Source: an uncultured Pelagibacteraceae bacterium (lineage in GTDB: Bacteria > Pseudomonadota > Alphaproteobacteria > Pelagibacterales > Pelagibacteraceae). Taken from it: a stretch of 64,000 bases of DNA. The position numbers were made by a program, and so were the translations under genes. Where the stretch lies: positions 62,001 to 126,000 of the forward strand of contig CACAIK010000002.1 in NCBI GenBank assembly GCA_902532525.1. The letters run 5' to 3'. The notes under the pieces are model-generated. The model searched no databases. It was not told the origin of the DNA and saw only the letters and a list, made by a program, of their open reading frames with translations. How positions within the stretch are numbered: the first letter of the stretch is position 1; each line of letters begins with the position of its first letter. Of this stretch, positions 55,487 to 64,000 are shown in pieces.

Positions 55487-56236
55487 TTATTTTTTTCCCA
55501 TAATCCAACCAATGACTTCATCTCTTGAAGTTTTATCTAATTGAGACTCAGCAAAGTTTGTTCCTTGAAAAAGTGCCATTACTCTGTCGCAAACAGTAAA
55601 AATATCATCCATTCTATGACTTATTACTATAACACCTACGCCAGTACTCTTTAATTTATTAATTAAGTCTAATACTTTTCCAACTTCTTTTATTGCTAAA
55701 GCTGCAGTTGGTTCATCCATTATAACAACTTTAGCATTAAATGCTGTTGACCTAGCTATCGCAACTGCTTGTCTTTGTCCTCCAGATAATTCCTCCACTT
55801 TTTGGTCAGCACTTTTAACATTTATTTTTAGTTTCTCTAAGTGAGCACTAGTCATTTCTTGAATTTTTTTAAAATCTAGAAATTTTAAGAAGCCAATATT
55901 TTTTGTAGGCTCTCTTCCTAAGAATATATTTTCTCCAATGGGTAAATTACCTGCCAATGCAAGATCTTGATAAACCATTTCTAAACCTAAATTTTGAGAG
56001 TCTTTTGGGCTATCTAATATATGTTCTTTGCCCTCGAAAAATAAAGCGCCTGCACTCGGTTTGTACAAACCAGATAAAACTTTCATTAGTGTAGATTTGC
56101 CTGCACCATTATCTCCCACAACACCTAAACATTCACCTTCGTGTACTTTTAAATTTACATTTTCTAGAGCAGTTATTGTTCCAAAATACTTTGTGATACC
56201 TTTAGCCTCTAAGAGCAATTTATTTGTTGAAGTCAT
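55487..56236 (-). CDS. ABC sugar transporter ATP-binding protein, single NBD (RbsA N-half-like)
   Basis: VVGDNGAGKSTLMKVLSG; ELSGGQRQAVAIARS; VVIMDEPTAAL. Confidence 0.87.
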   Translation of the reverse strand: MTSTNKLLLEAKGITKYFGTITALENVNLKVHEGECLGVVGDNGAGKSTLMKVLSGLYKPSAGALFFEGKEHILDSPKDSQNLGLEMVYQDLALAGNLPIGENIFLGREPTKNIGFLKFLDFKKIQEMTSAHLEKLKINVKSADQKVEELSGGQRQAVAIARSTAFNAKVVIMDEPTAALAIKEVGKVLDLINKLKSTGVGVIVISHRMDDIFTVCDRVMALFQGTNFAESQLDKTSRDEVIGWIMGKK

Positions 56237-56258
56237 TTAATTTAAATTAAAAAAAAAA

Positions 56259-57278
56259 TTAATTAATTGCAACAGGTTTTGACCTTAAAAGATGAACAGT
56301 TTTTCTTAGAGCTTTTTTACAAAATCTTGGATTAAGATTTTTTGAAATTAATTTCATATCTTCAAAAACAATATTGCCCATTTCCTTGAATGCCTCGTCT
56401 AAAGCACCCGCTCTATGTGCAGAAAATAAAACATTTTTTAATTTTCTTATTGGGTCATTTTTTTTAACTGGTTCTTCCGGAAAAACATCAAGCGCTGCAT
56501 AAATATCACCTTTTTTAAGCCTATTTTTTAAATCTTCAAAGTTAACAACTGCAGCTCTACTCATTAATATAAAAAGTGAGTTCGATTTCATAAGATTGAG
56601 TAATTTTTTATTAATCAGTCCTTTGTTTTTTGTAGTAATTGCAGCAAGCACATAAATAACTTCGCATTCTTTAAACATTTTTTTTAAAGTAATTGGTTTA
56701 AATCCTTGATTAATAATTTTTTTGTTTGGTATCCAAGGATCATAGATATTTATTTTACTCGAAAATGGTTTCAATAATGGAACCAAAGCTTTCCCTAGGT
56801 CTCCAAATCCCAATAATCCAATTTTTTTGTCTGATAATAATGAAGCCTTAAGATTTCCATCTAATCCATACTTTTCCTTTTTATTAATGAAATCCTGATT
56901 TGCTCCATGAATATTTCTAAGAAGAGAAAGTGTAAATCCAAGAGCAATTTCTGCGACTGGTTTCGAGAAAACGGGTGAAGTTGCAATAACATGAATACCT
57001 TTATCAAAGCAATAATTATAATCCATATTATCTAGAAAGTTACTTTCGACATTTATTACTGCTTTCAACTTTTTTGCTTTCATTAATAAAAATTTAGGAA
57101 GATTAGGCTGTCCAATTATAAATTTCGCTTTATGAATATTATTAATATAAAATTTTTGTTTATTTGTTTTTGGTGCGAAAATAAGATTAAATTTATTTTT
57201 TAACTCATTTAATTTAGGTTTTGAAAAAATAAGCTCCATGGTTCTTGGATATGGATCAACAATTGCAATATCTTTCAT
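56259..57278 (-). CDS. D-isomer-specific 2-hydroxyacid dehydrogenase family protein
   Basis: KIGLLGFGDLGKALVPLLKPF; SRAAVVNFEDL; ALDVFPEEPVKKNDPI; SAHRAG. Confidence 0.85.
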   Translation of the reverse strand: MKDIAIVDPYPRTMELIFSKPKLNELKNKFNLIFAPKTNKQKFYINNIHKAKFIIGQPNLPKFLLMKAKKLKAVINVESNFLDNMDYNYCFDKGIHVIATSPVFSKPVAEIALGFTLSLLRNIHGANQDFINKKEKYGLDGNLKASLLSDKKIGLLGFGDLGKALVPLLKPFSSKINIYDPWIPNKKIINQGFKPITLKKMFKECEVIYVLAAITTKNKGLINKKLLNLMKSNSLFILMSRAAVVNFEDLKNRLKKGDIYAALDVFPEEPVKKNDPIRKLKNVLFSAHRAGALDEAFKEMGNIVFEDMKLISKNLNPRFCKKALRKTVHLLRSKPVAIN

Positions 57279-57281
57279 GAT

Positions 57282-58436
57282 CTATAAGAGAATTTTTTTT
57301 ACTTCTTCTTCTGTAAATCTTTTTGGCTTTTCACACTTAGTTTTTATTTTTTGAGGTACTCCAGTTGTTGCGGCTTTCATAGTAGACTCAATTATATCTA
57401 AAACATGAAGAGATAGTTCTCCTGAACATCGATGTTTTTTCTTTTTTTCAATTGAATATAACATCTCAGACATTCCAACACTTCTATAGTTAGCATTTGT
57501 TGGTGACTCATTGGATCTACCACTTGCAGATGTAACATTTATTTTTCCTAAATGCATTTTATCAGTTTTATGTTCGCCCCAACGACCACCTTCAGTAACA
57601 GAAATATAAACAGATCCACCAAACATATTTGGATCAGGAACAATAATTGAACCTTTAGTTCCATAAAGTTCCATATGATTTCTTTGATGATTTATCACAT
57701 CAAAGGATAAAGTGACTTGAATAATTGCTTCATTATGAAATTGAATCGTTGCTAAATAAGTTGTTGGTGTTTCAACCTTAAATGTTTTTCCTTTATTTGG
57801 ACCTGCTCTATAATTTCTTCTTTTAAATGCCGTTAATGTTCTTCCTTGCACCTGCTTAGCTGGACCTAATAGATTAACAAGCGTTGTAAAAAAATAAGGA
57901 CCCATATCTATGACTGGTCCTCCCTCTTTTTTATACCAAGACTCTGGTTTTGGATGAAAGTTTTCAACACCAGGAAATGCAAAGATTGCGTTTCCAAGTT
58001 TGATTTGTCCAATTAAATCAGAGTCGATTAATTCCTTTGCTTTTTGTCCACCTCCTCCAAGAAAAGTATCTGGCGCATTACCAATGTATAATTTTTTTTG
58101 TTTTGCCAAAGCCACTAGCTCTTTTCCTTTTTGAAAGTATGTTGCTAATGGTTTTTCTGAATAAACATGCTTTCCTGCGTTTAATACTTTTTTTGACACA
58201 GAATAATGTGATTGAGGAATTGTTAAATTTAAAATTACCTCGATATCTTTATCTTTTAGTATTTCATTAACAGTCATTGATTTGATGTTGTATAATTTTG
58301 CACATTTTTCAGCTGCTTTTTGATTAATATCTGCACAAGCAATAATTTTGAAATTATTAAAATGTTGGTGTCCTCTAAAATATGTTTCTGCGATATGGCC
58401 ACATCCTATGAGACCAACCTTAAAAACTTTATTCAT
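57282..58436 (-). CDS. Gfo/Idh/MocA family oxidoreductase
   Basis: VGLIGCGHIAETYFRGHQ; HVYSEKPLATYF; GGPVIDMGPYFFTTLVNLLG. Confidence 0.88.
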   Translation of the reverse strand: MNKVFKVGLIGCGHIAETYFRGHQHFNNFKIIACADINQKAAEKCAKLYNIKSMTVNEILKDKDIEVILNLTIPQSHYSVSKKVLNAGKHVYSEKPLATYFQKGKELVALAKQKKLYIGNAPDTFLGGGGQKAKELIDSDLIGQIKLGNAIFAFPGVENFHPKPESWYKKEGGPVIDMGPYFFTTLVNLLGPAKQVQGRTLTAFKRRNYRAGPNKGKTFKVETPTTYLATIQFHNEAIIQVTLSFDVINHQRNHMELYGTKGSIIVPDPNMFGGSVYISVTEGGRWGEHKTDKMHLGKINVTSASGRSNESPTNANYRSVGMSEMLYSIEKKKKHRCSGELSLHVLDIIESTMKAATTGVPQKIKTKCEKPKRFTEEEVKKILL

Positions 58437-58441
58437 GAATT

Positions 58442-60286
58442 TTAGACACCTTGTCTTTGCTTAGATTTTCCTTCTTTATGAAGTTTTAATGCCTCTTCAT
58501 TTTCTTTTGTAGATGGCATTTCTAAAGTAGGACTTTCCCAATAAGCTGAACCTTCTAGCCACTCATAAGAATGAGTTTTTATTGAAATTAAGTAAGTCAC
58601 ATCAGATTTTTTAGCTCTTTTAAATGCTTCCTCTAATTCAGAAATAGATGATACCTCCTCAGATTTTGCACCCATACTCTCTGCATGTTTAGCAAAATTA
58701 ACAGGGACTAGATTTGGAGCTTTTGAACTATTAAATAGACAATTAAATTCTTTTCCACCTTTAAATAATTGTAGCCTATTAATAACGGCATGGCCTCCAT
58801 TATCACATAAAACTATTATTAATTTATTATTTGTTATAACTGATGAATAAATATCTGAATTAAAAAGTAAATAAGATCCATCTCCTACAAAAGCTATTAC
58901 TTCTTTATCTGGGTTGGCCATTTTAACTCCTAATGCACCAGAAATTTCATAACTCATACAACTAAAACCCCATTCGGTTTCATGTGTATTTAATTCTTTT
59001 GGCCTCCAAATTTGTACAACTTCTCCAACCAATCCCCCTGCAGCGGTAACAGCAATGTCTGTTGGATCTGAATTACGATATATTGCTCCTACAGCATGTG
59101 CATAACTAGGTAGTTCTTGATTTGTTGGACCGCTTTCTTTATCTACATAATCATTCCAATTTTTTAATTCATCTCTTGATTTTTTATGCCATTCATCAGG
59201 TGCTTTCCAATCTCCCAAGGCATTTGATAGCTCTTGTAAGCTTACTTTTGCATCACCTATTACTGATTGCGCCAAATGCTTACTGGCATCAAATCTAGAG
59301 ACATTAACACTAACAAGTGAAAAGTCTGGGTTCTCAAAATTTGCCCACGAACCAGTTGTGAAATCAGCTAACTTTGTTCCAACAGCAATAGCTAGGTCAG
59401 TTTGTTTTGCTAAATTATTTGCTGCTTTGCCACCAAGACCACCTATGGGACCTAAGAAATGAGAGTGGTCTCTCTTCATTGTAGAGTAGCCCATAACTGT
59501 TTGTGTAACTGGTATATTGTGTTTAATTGCAAAATTACTTAGATCTTCCATTGCATCAGAGTAGAAAACCCCTCCACCTGAAATCAATAAAGGATTTTTA
59601 GATATTTTAATTTGCTCAGCTGCTTGTTTTATTTGAAAATCATCGGGTCTTGGTCGTCTAATATTGTGAACTCTCTCTTTAAAAAATTCTTCAGGATATT
59701 CATATGTTTCACCTTGAACATCTTGTGATAATGATAAGCAAGCAGGTCCACAATCTGCTGGGTCTAACATTGTTTGGATTGCTTGAGGTAATGTTTGTAA
59801 AATTTGTTCTGGTCTTGTAATTCTATCAAAATATTTTGTTACTGGCTTGAAAGCATCATTCTGAGTAATGCCAGGATTATTAAAATGCTCAACTTGTTGA
59901 AGAACTGGGTCAGGCATTCTGTTTGCATATGTGTCTCCAGGTAAAAATAAAATTGGTAATCTGTTGCTCATAGCAACAGCCGAGGCTGTAACCATATTTG
60001 TAGATCCTGGTCCAACTGAACTAGTTGCAACAAAAAATTGTTTTCTTCTTTTAGCTCTAGCATATGCTATTCCAGTCAGAGCCATATTTTGCTCATGATG
60101 CCCTCTATAAGTTGGTAATTTATCTTGATTTTCTTGTAGAGCTTGTCCTAAACAAGCAACATTGCCATGTCCAAAAATACCAAAAGCTCCAGCAAATAAC
60201 TGCTCTTTTTTACCGTCTATTAAAATTTTTTGAGCAATAAGATGTTTTATTATTGCATGTGCACAAGTGAGCTTTATTTTTTTCAT
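58442..60286 (-). CDS. iolD: 3D-(3,5/4)-trihydroxycyclohexane-1,2-dione acylhydrolase (IolD-like, TPP enzyme)
   Basis: GAFGIFGHGNVACLGQAL; YRGHHEQNMALTGIAYA; ATSSVGPGSTNMVTA; PDPVLQQVEHF; DVQGETYEYPEEFF; VGDGSYLLFNSDIYSS TPP motif. Confidence 0.88.
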   Translation of the reverse strand: MKKIKLTCAHAIIKHLIAQKILIDGKKEQLFAGAFGIFGHGNVACLGQALQENQDKLPTYRGHHEQNMALTGIAYARAKRRKQFFVATSSVGPGSTNMVTASAVAMSNRLPILFLPGDTYANRMPDPVLQQVEHFNNPGITQNDAFKPVTKYFDRITRPEQILQTLPQAIQTMLDPADCGPACLSLSQDVQGETYEYPEEFFKERVHNIRRPRPDDFQIKQAAEQIKISKNPLLISGGGVFYSDAMEDLSNFAIKHNIPVTQTVMGYSTMKRDHSHFLGPIGGLGGKAANNLAKQTDLAIAVGTKLADFTTGSWANFENPDFSLVSVNVSRFDASKHLAQSVIGDAKVSLQELSNALGDWKAPDEWHKKSRDELKNWNDYVDKESGPTNQELPSYAHAVGAIYRNSDPTDIAVTAAGGLVGEVVQIWRPKELNTHETEWGFSCMSYEISGALGVKMANPDKEVIAFVGDGSYLLFNSDIYSSVITNNKLIIVLCDNGGHAVINRLQLFKGGKEFNCLFNSSKAPNLVPVNFAKHAESMGAKSEEVSSISELEEAFKRAKKSDVTYLISIKTHSYEWLEGSAYWESPTLEMPSTKENEEALKLHKEGKSKQRQGV

Positions 60287-60338
60287 TATTCTATATATAA
60301 ATATTTAACTTTTAACAATTAAACACAATTTAAAAAAT

Positions 60339-61781
60339 ATGTATAGCAATTTTGGTCAATTCATTAATGGTCAGTGGCAACAAGCAGAAAAAAAAGAAAC
60401 TTATAAAGTTATCAATCCAGCAACAGAAGAAGTTTTAGGAGAAGCATCAAAAGCATCGTCTGTTGACGTTCAAAAAGCATTAAAATCAGCAGAGAAAGGA
60501 CTCGAAACTTGGAAAAATACTACTCCATGGCAAAGGTCTTATGTAATAAGAAAAATTGCAGATTTGATGCGTGAAAGAAAAGATGTATTGGCCAAATGGC
60601 TTACACTTGAAGTTGGAAAACCTCTTAAAGAAGCAATTGGAGAAGTTGGTGGTGGAGCAGATATATTTGAATGGAATGCAGAAGAAACTAAAAGAATTTA
60701 TGGTGAAACATTACAAAGTAGATTTCCAGAAACAAGAGTTCATGTTTACTATCAGCCAGTAGGTGTTGTAGCAGCACTTGTGCCATGGAATTTTCCTATA
60801 GTTTTAGCATCTAGAAAAATTTCAACTGCACTGGCTGCTGGTTGTTCAGTTATTTGTAAACCAGATGTGATTACGCCTGGAGCAGTTATGGAACTTGTAA
60901 ATATTTGTAAAGATGCTGGAGTTCCTGATGGAGTAGTCAATTTATTATCTGGAGACCCAGCTGAAATATCAAATGAATTACTTGAATCAGATATAATAAA
61001 AAAAGTTTCTATAACTGGCTCAACACGTGTTGGAAAATTAATACTTAAAAAAGCTGCAGATAAAGTTCAAAGAGTTACAATGGAATTAAGTGGTCATTCT
61101 CCATTTATAGTATTTGACGATGTTGACATGAATAAAGTTGCAGATATGGCAATAACAGCAAAATTTCGTAACAATGGTCAAGTTTGTATATCCCCAAATA
61201 GGTTTTATATTCAAGAAACAAGAAAAGAAGAATTTATAAACGCTTTCGTAGATAGAGCAAAAAAATTAAAAATTGGAAATGGTATGGATGAAGGCACTGA
61301 CTTAGGACCTTTAACAACAGCAAAACGTTTGGAGGAGATTGAAAAATTAGTTGAAACGACAAAGAGTGAAGGCGCAAAAGTTGTTTTAGGTGGGGGTAGA
61401 CCTTCAGGATTTAATAAAGGTTATTATTTTGAACCAACTGTATTTGATGAAGTGCAGGACAATTTTACAATTATGAAAGAAGAACCTTTTGGTCCCTTAG
61501 TGCCCGTTTTAACTTTCAAGGATTTTGACGAAGTAGTAGAGAGAGCAAATAATAATGACCTGGGGCTTTGTAGCTATTTATATACAAACTCAATGGACAA
61601 AGCTAATAGGGCATCAGAGATGATGGAAACCGGTTGTGTAGCAGTAAATACAGCTGCAGTTGCAGTTGCTGAAGCTCCATTCGGTGGAATAAAACAAACC
61701 GGTTATGGTCGTGAAGGTGGATCTATGGCTATAAAAGATTACCTTAATATAAAGTATACCCATATGGGTCTCAAAACCTGA
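60339..61781 (+). CDS. Aldehyde dehydrogenase (succinate-semialdehyde dehydrogenase-like)
   Basis: PWNFPIVLASRKISTALAAGC; VTMELSGHSPFIV; NNGQVCISPNRFYI catalytic Cys. Confidence 0.9.
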   Translation: MYSNFGQFINGQWQQAEKKETYKVINPATEEVLGEASKASSVDVQKALKSAEKGLETWKNTTPWQRSYVIRKIADLMRERKDVLAKWLTLEVGKPLKEAIGEVGGGADIFEWNAEETKRIYGETLQSRFPETRVHVYYQPVGVVAALVPWNFPIVLASRKISTALAAGCSVICKPDVITPGAVMELVNICKDAGVPDGVVNLLSGDPAEISNELLESDIIKKVSITGSTRVGKLILKKAADKVQRVTMELSGHSPFIVFDDVDMNKVADMAITAKFRNNGQVCISPNRFYIQETRKEEFINAFVDRAKKLKIGNGMDEGTDLGPLTTAKRLEEIEKLVETTKSEGAKVVLGGGRPSGFNKGYYFEPTVFDEVQDNFTIMKEEPFGPLVPVLTFKDFDEVVERANNNDLGLCSYLYTNSMDKANRASEMMETGCVAVNTAAVAVAEAPFGGIKQTGYGREGGSMAIKDYLNIKYTHMGLKT

Positions 61782-61785
61782 CTTA

Positions 61786-62577
61786 ATGAGAAAAAATAAA
61801 GCCAAAGAAATAATTAAAAATGGCAAAGCTGTAATCAATGGTTGGTTACAAATTCCAAGTACTGTTTCGGCAGAAACAATGGCTCAACAAGGATGGGATT
61901 CATTAACAATTGATATGCAACACGGGCTCGTTGATTACACGAATGCAATGCCAATGATGCAAGTGATTTCAGCGACTGAAGTCGTGCCTTTGGCAAGAGT
62001 TAATTGGAATGAACCTGGTCAAATTATGAAAATTTTAGATGCCGGATGTTATGGAATCATTTGCCCAATGGTAAGTAATCGAAATGAAGCAGAAAGATTT
62101 GTTCAAGCATGTAAATATCCACCAGATGGATATAGAAGTTTCGGTCCAATGAGAGGGTTAATCTATGGAGGACCTGATTATGGAGATCATGCAAACGATG
62201 AAATATTAAAAATGGCTATGATTGAAACTAAAGAAGCTTTAGAAAATCTTGATGAAATTATGAGTACCCCAGGCCTTGATGGAATCTATATAGGGCCCGC
62301 TGATTTAAGTTTGGCTATAGGAGAAAAGCCTGGTTTTGACAAAGGTGAAGATACTAAAGCTTATTCAGAAATACTTAGAATATTAGAGCATGCAAAAAAA
62401 AATAATATATTTGCTGGAATTCATAACGGAAGCACTGACTATGCAAAAAAAATGATTGAAAAAGGTTTTCAATTTGTAACAGTTGGAGCAGACTCCAGAT
62501 TTATAAGTTCGGGTGCGAAAAATACAGTTGAAAATTTAAAAGGCACAGTGAAATCAGAATTATCTAAAGCCTATTAA
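61786..62577 (+). CDS. HpcH/HpaI aldolase family protein
   Basis: WDSLTIDMQHGLVDY; AGCYGIICPMVSNRNEAERFVQACKYPPDGYRSFGPMR; YIGPADLSLAIG. Confidence 0.9.
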   Translation: MRKNKAKEIIKNGKAVINGWLQIPSTVSAETMAQQGWDSLTIDMQHGLVDYTNAMPMMQVISATEVVPLARVNWNEPGQIMKILDAGCYGIICPMVSNRNEAERFVQACKYPPDGYRSFGPMRGLIYGGPDYGDHANDEILKMAMIETKEALENLDEIMSTPGLDGIYIGPADLSLAIGEKPGFDKGEDTKAYSEILRILEHAKKNNIFAGIHNGSTDYAKKMIEKGFQFVTVGADSRFISSGAKNTVENLKGTVKSELSKAY

Positions 62578-62601
62578 TAAATAAAGTATAAACTTTTACT
62601 T

Positions 62602-63561
62602 ATGAAAAAAATCTTAATAATAGGATCGATACATAATCATGGTATTGATTTACTAAAAGGAAATAAAAAATTTGAATTTGAAGTTGTAGACAATACAGAT
62701 ACAGAATTTTTGAAAGATAAAATAAAAGACTGTGATGGAATAAGTATTAGAACATCTAAATTGTCAAAAGAAATTATAGACTCAGCTAAGAATTTAAAAG
62801 TGATATCTAGACATGGTGTAGGCTATGACAATATAGATCTTAAAGCAACCAAGCAAAACAATATCACATTAGCAATAACAGCTACAGCAAATGCTCAAGC
62901 TGTAGCAGAACATGTTTTATTCATGCTATTCAGCATTGCAAAAAGAAATAATATGTACAACGAGACTGTAAAAACTGGAAAGTTCAGTGATAGAACTAAG
63001 CTTCCTAAAACAATTGAGTTATGGAATAAAAGTATCTTAATTGCAGGTTTTGGTCGAATTGGAAAATGCTTACTTAAAAAATGTAAGGGTTTAGAAATGA
63101 ACATTTTTGTTTATGATCCTTTTGTCAGCGAAGAGGAAATTAAAAAAGTTGGTGGTACTAAAATTAATGATTTAAATGAGAGTTTAAATAAAATGGATGC
63201 AATTTCAATTCATATGCCTCTAAACGAAAATACAAAACATTTAATCAATTATGAAATGATAAAAAAAATGAAAAAAAATTGTATTTTAATTAATGCTGCA
63301 AGAGGTGGTATTATTAACGAGGAAGATCTTAATAAGGCATTAAATGAAGATTTAATTTTTGGTGCAGGGCTTGATGTTTTTGAAAAGGAGCCTCCATCTT
63401 TAGATAATCCATTGCTAAAAAATAAGAAAGCATTTTTAAGCCCTCATTCAGCAGTATTTACCGAAGAATGTTTGTCTAGAATGGGTATTGAAACAGTCCA
63501 AAATATTATTGATTTTTTTGACAATAAATTGGAAAAGTCAAAAATAGTAAAAATCTCATGA
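62602..63561 (+). CDS. D-3-phosphoglycerate dehydrogenase-like 2-hydroxyacid dehydrogenase
   Basis: VISRHGVGYDNIDLKA; IAGFGRIGKCLLKKCKGL; INAARGGIINEEDL; SPHSA. Confidence 0.87.
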   Translation: MKKILIIGSIHNHGIDLLKGNKKFEFEVVDNTDTEFLKDKIKDCDGISIRTSKLSKEIIDSAKNLKVISRHGVGYDNIDLKATKQNNITLAITATANAQAVAEHVLFMLFSIAKRNNMYNETVKTGKFSDRTKLPKTIELWNKSILIAGFGRIGKCLLKKCKGLEMNIFVYDPFVSEEEIKKVGGTKINDLNESLNKMDAISIHMPLNENTKHLINYEMIKKMKKNCILINAARGGIINEEDLNKALNEDLIFGAGLDVFEKEPPSLDNPLLKNKKAFLSPHSAVFTEECLSRMGIETVQNIIDFFDNKLEKSKIVKIS

Positions 63562-64000
63562 GCTTAAAATTAAAAAATTTTGGATTGTTAGAGTTTCTTA
63601 TCATTATATCAGCTGTTTATGTGGTAGGAATGTTGATATGGACAGCGAGTACAAGGCCTGAAGTTGAAGCTCGTGCAAATTTAGTAAAAGAAAATCATAA
63701 AAAAGTTGTCGATTTTATTAATGGCGAAATTAATAATTGTGGAAATAATGATGAAGGGAAGATAACAGTTTGGGGTGATCCATGTAATGCTGAATGGATA
63801 GCTGAAAAGGTTGTTAATCATATAAATGATAATCTTAAGATTGAAAATCCATTTTCAGATGACAATAAAGTTAAAACAGACCCTGACCCAAGAATAAAAG
63901 CAGAAGGAAAAGCTGGTCAGTCAGTTGAAATGGGAGTTATTTTTATAATGTCATCAAATTTTTTAGCAGAACCAGGATCAGAATGGATAGTTGGTACTTG
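63558..64000 (+). CDS. Hypothetical protein with N-terminal TM segment (partial, runs off right edge)
   Basis: Open frame from ATG at 63558 (overlaps upstream TGA): MSLKLKNFGLLEFLIIISAVYVVGMLIWTASTRPEVEARANLVKENHKKVVDFINGEINNCGNN... Not in the ORF track because truncated. Confidence 0.6.
   Translation, partial: MSLKLKNFGLLEFLIIISAVYVVGMLIWTASTRPEVEARANLVKENHKKVVDFINGEINNCGNNDEGKITVWGDPCNAEWIAEKVVNHINDNLKIENPFSDDNKVKTDPDPRIKAEGKAGQSVEMGVIFIMSSNFLAEPGSEWIVGT

Noticed and set aside
1-64000. CRISPR arrays, transposons, prophage, toxin-antitoxin or defence islands, tRNA or rRNA genes
   Set aside because: None recognised on reading; proteins are metabolic and transport genes with normal operon structure.

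Overview
The window is an AT-rich, gene-dense bacterial segment with very short intergenic gaps and many 1-20 nt gene overlaps. Gene content and style suggest a streamlined marine alphaproteobacterium of the SAR11/Pelagibacterales type; this is inferred from memory, not computed. I saw no rRNA, tRNA, CRISPR array, prophage or transposase.

Main blocks:
(1) 1-11440: sulfonate-type region. Alanine dehydrogenase, class III aminotransferase, tauABC-like importer with a giant TauC, Ldh2/ComC-like dehydrogenase, tandem wHTH regulator, BASS symporter, phosphotransacetylase-like protein, HisD/HpsN-like dehydrogenase.
(2) 11454-19511: uncharacterised cluster. Two double-SnoaL proteins, a bicupin, a MetE-core zinc protein, a sugar-type ABC importer with no ATPase, and a HAD protein lacking the nucleophile Asp.
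(3) 19501-25773: LysE, MFS, racemase, methyltransferase, 1-Cys peroxiredoxin, and a persulfide dioxygenase-cysE-cysK module.
(4) 25856-29642: tight ten-gene run of small SnoaL, cupin and dimeric alpha/beta-barrel-like proteins plus an HCCA-isomerase-like protein, ending in an SMR-like pair in which neither member has the essential TM1 glutamate.
(5) 30614-35413: TRAP transporter with an ICL/PEPM-family lyase and an MmsB-like dehydrogenase.
(6) 36369-48322: Dpp-like ABC transporter, TauD/BBOX-like dioxygenase, CcdA, PEP carboxylase.
(7) 48357-63561: IolD-containing sugar/cyclitol cluster with an RbsABC-like importer, a zinc-motif-less ROK kinase, and a divergent ALDH-HpaI aldolase-hydroxyacid dehydrogenase operon.

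Best candidates for something undescribed: the small-protein/E14-less SMR operon (25856-29642), the SnoaL-bicupin-MetE-like-ABC-pseudoHAD cluster (11454-19511), and the recurrent stem-loop directly after all five periplasmic binding-protein genes. All product names come from reading the translated proteins; no database search was run.
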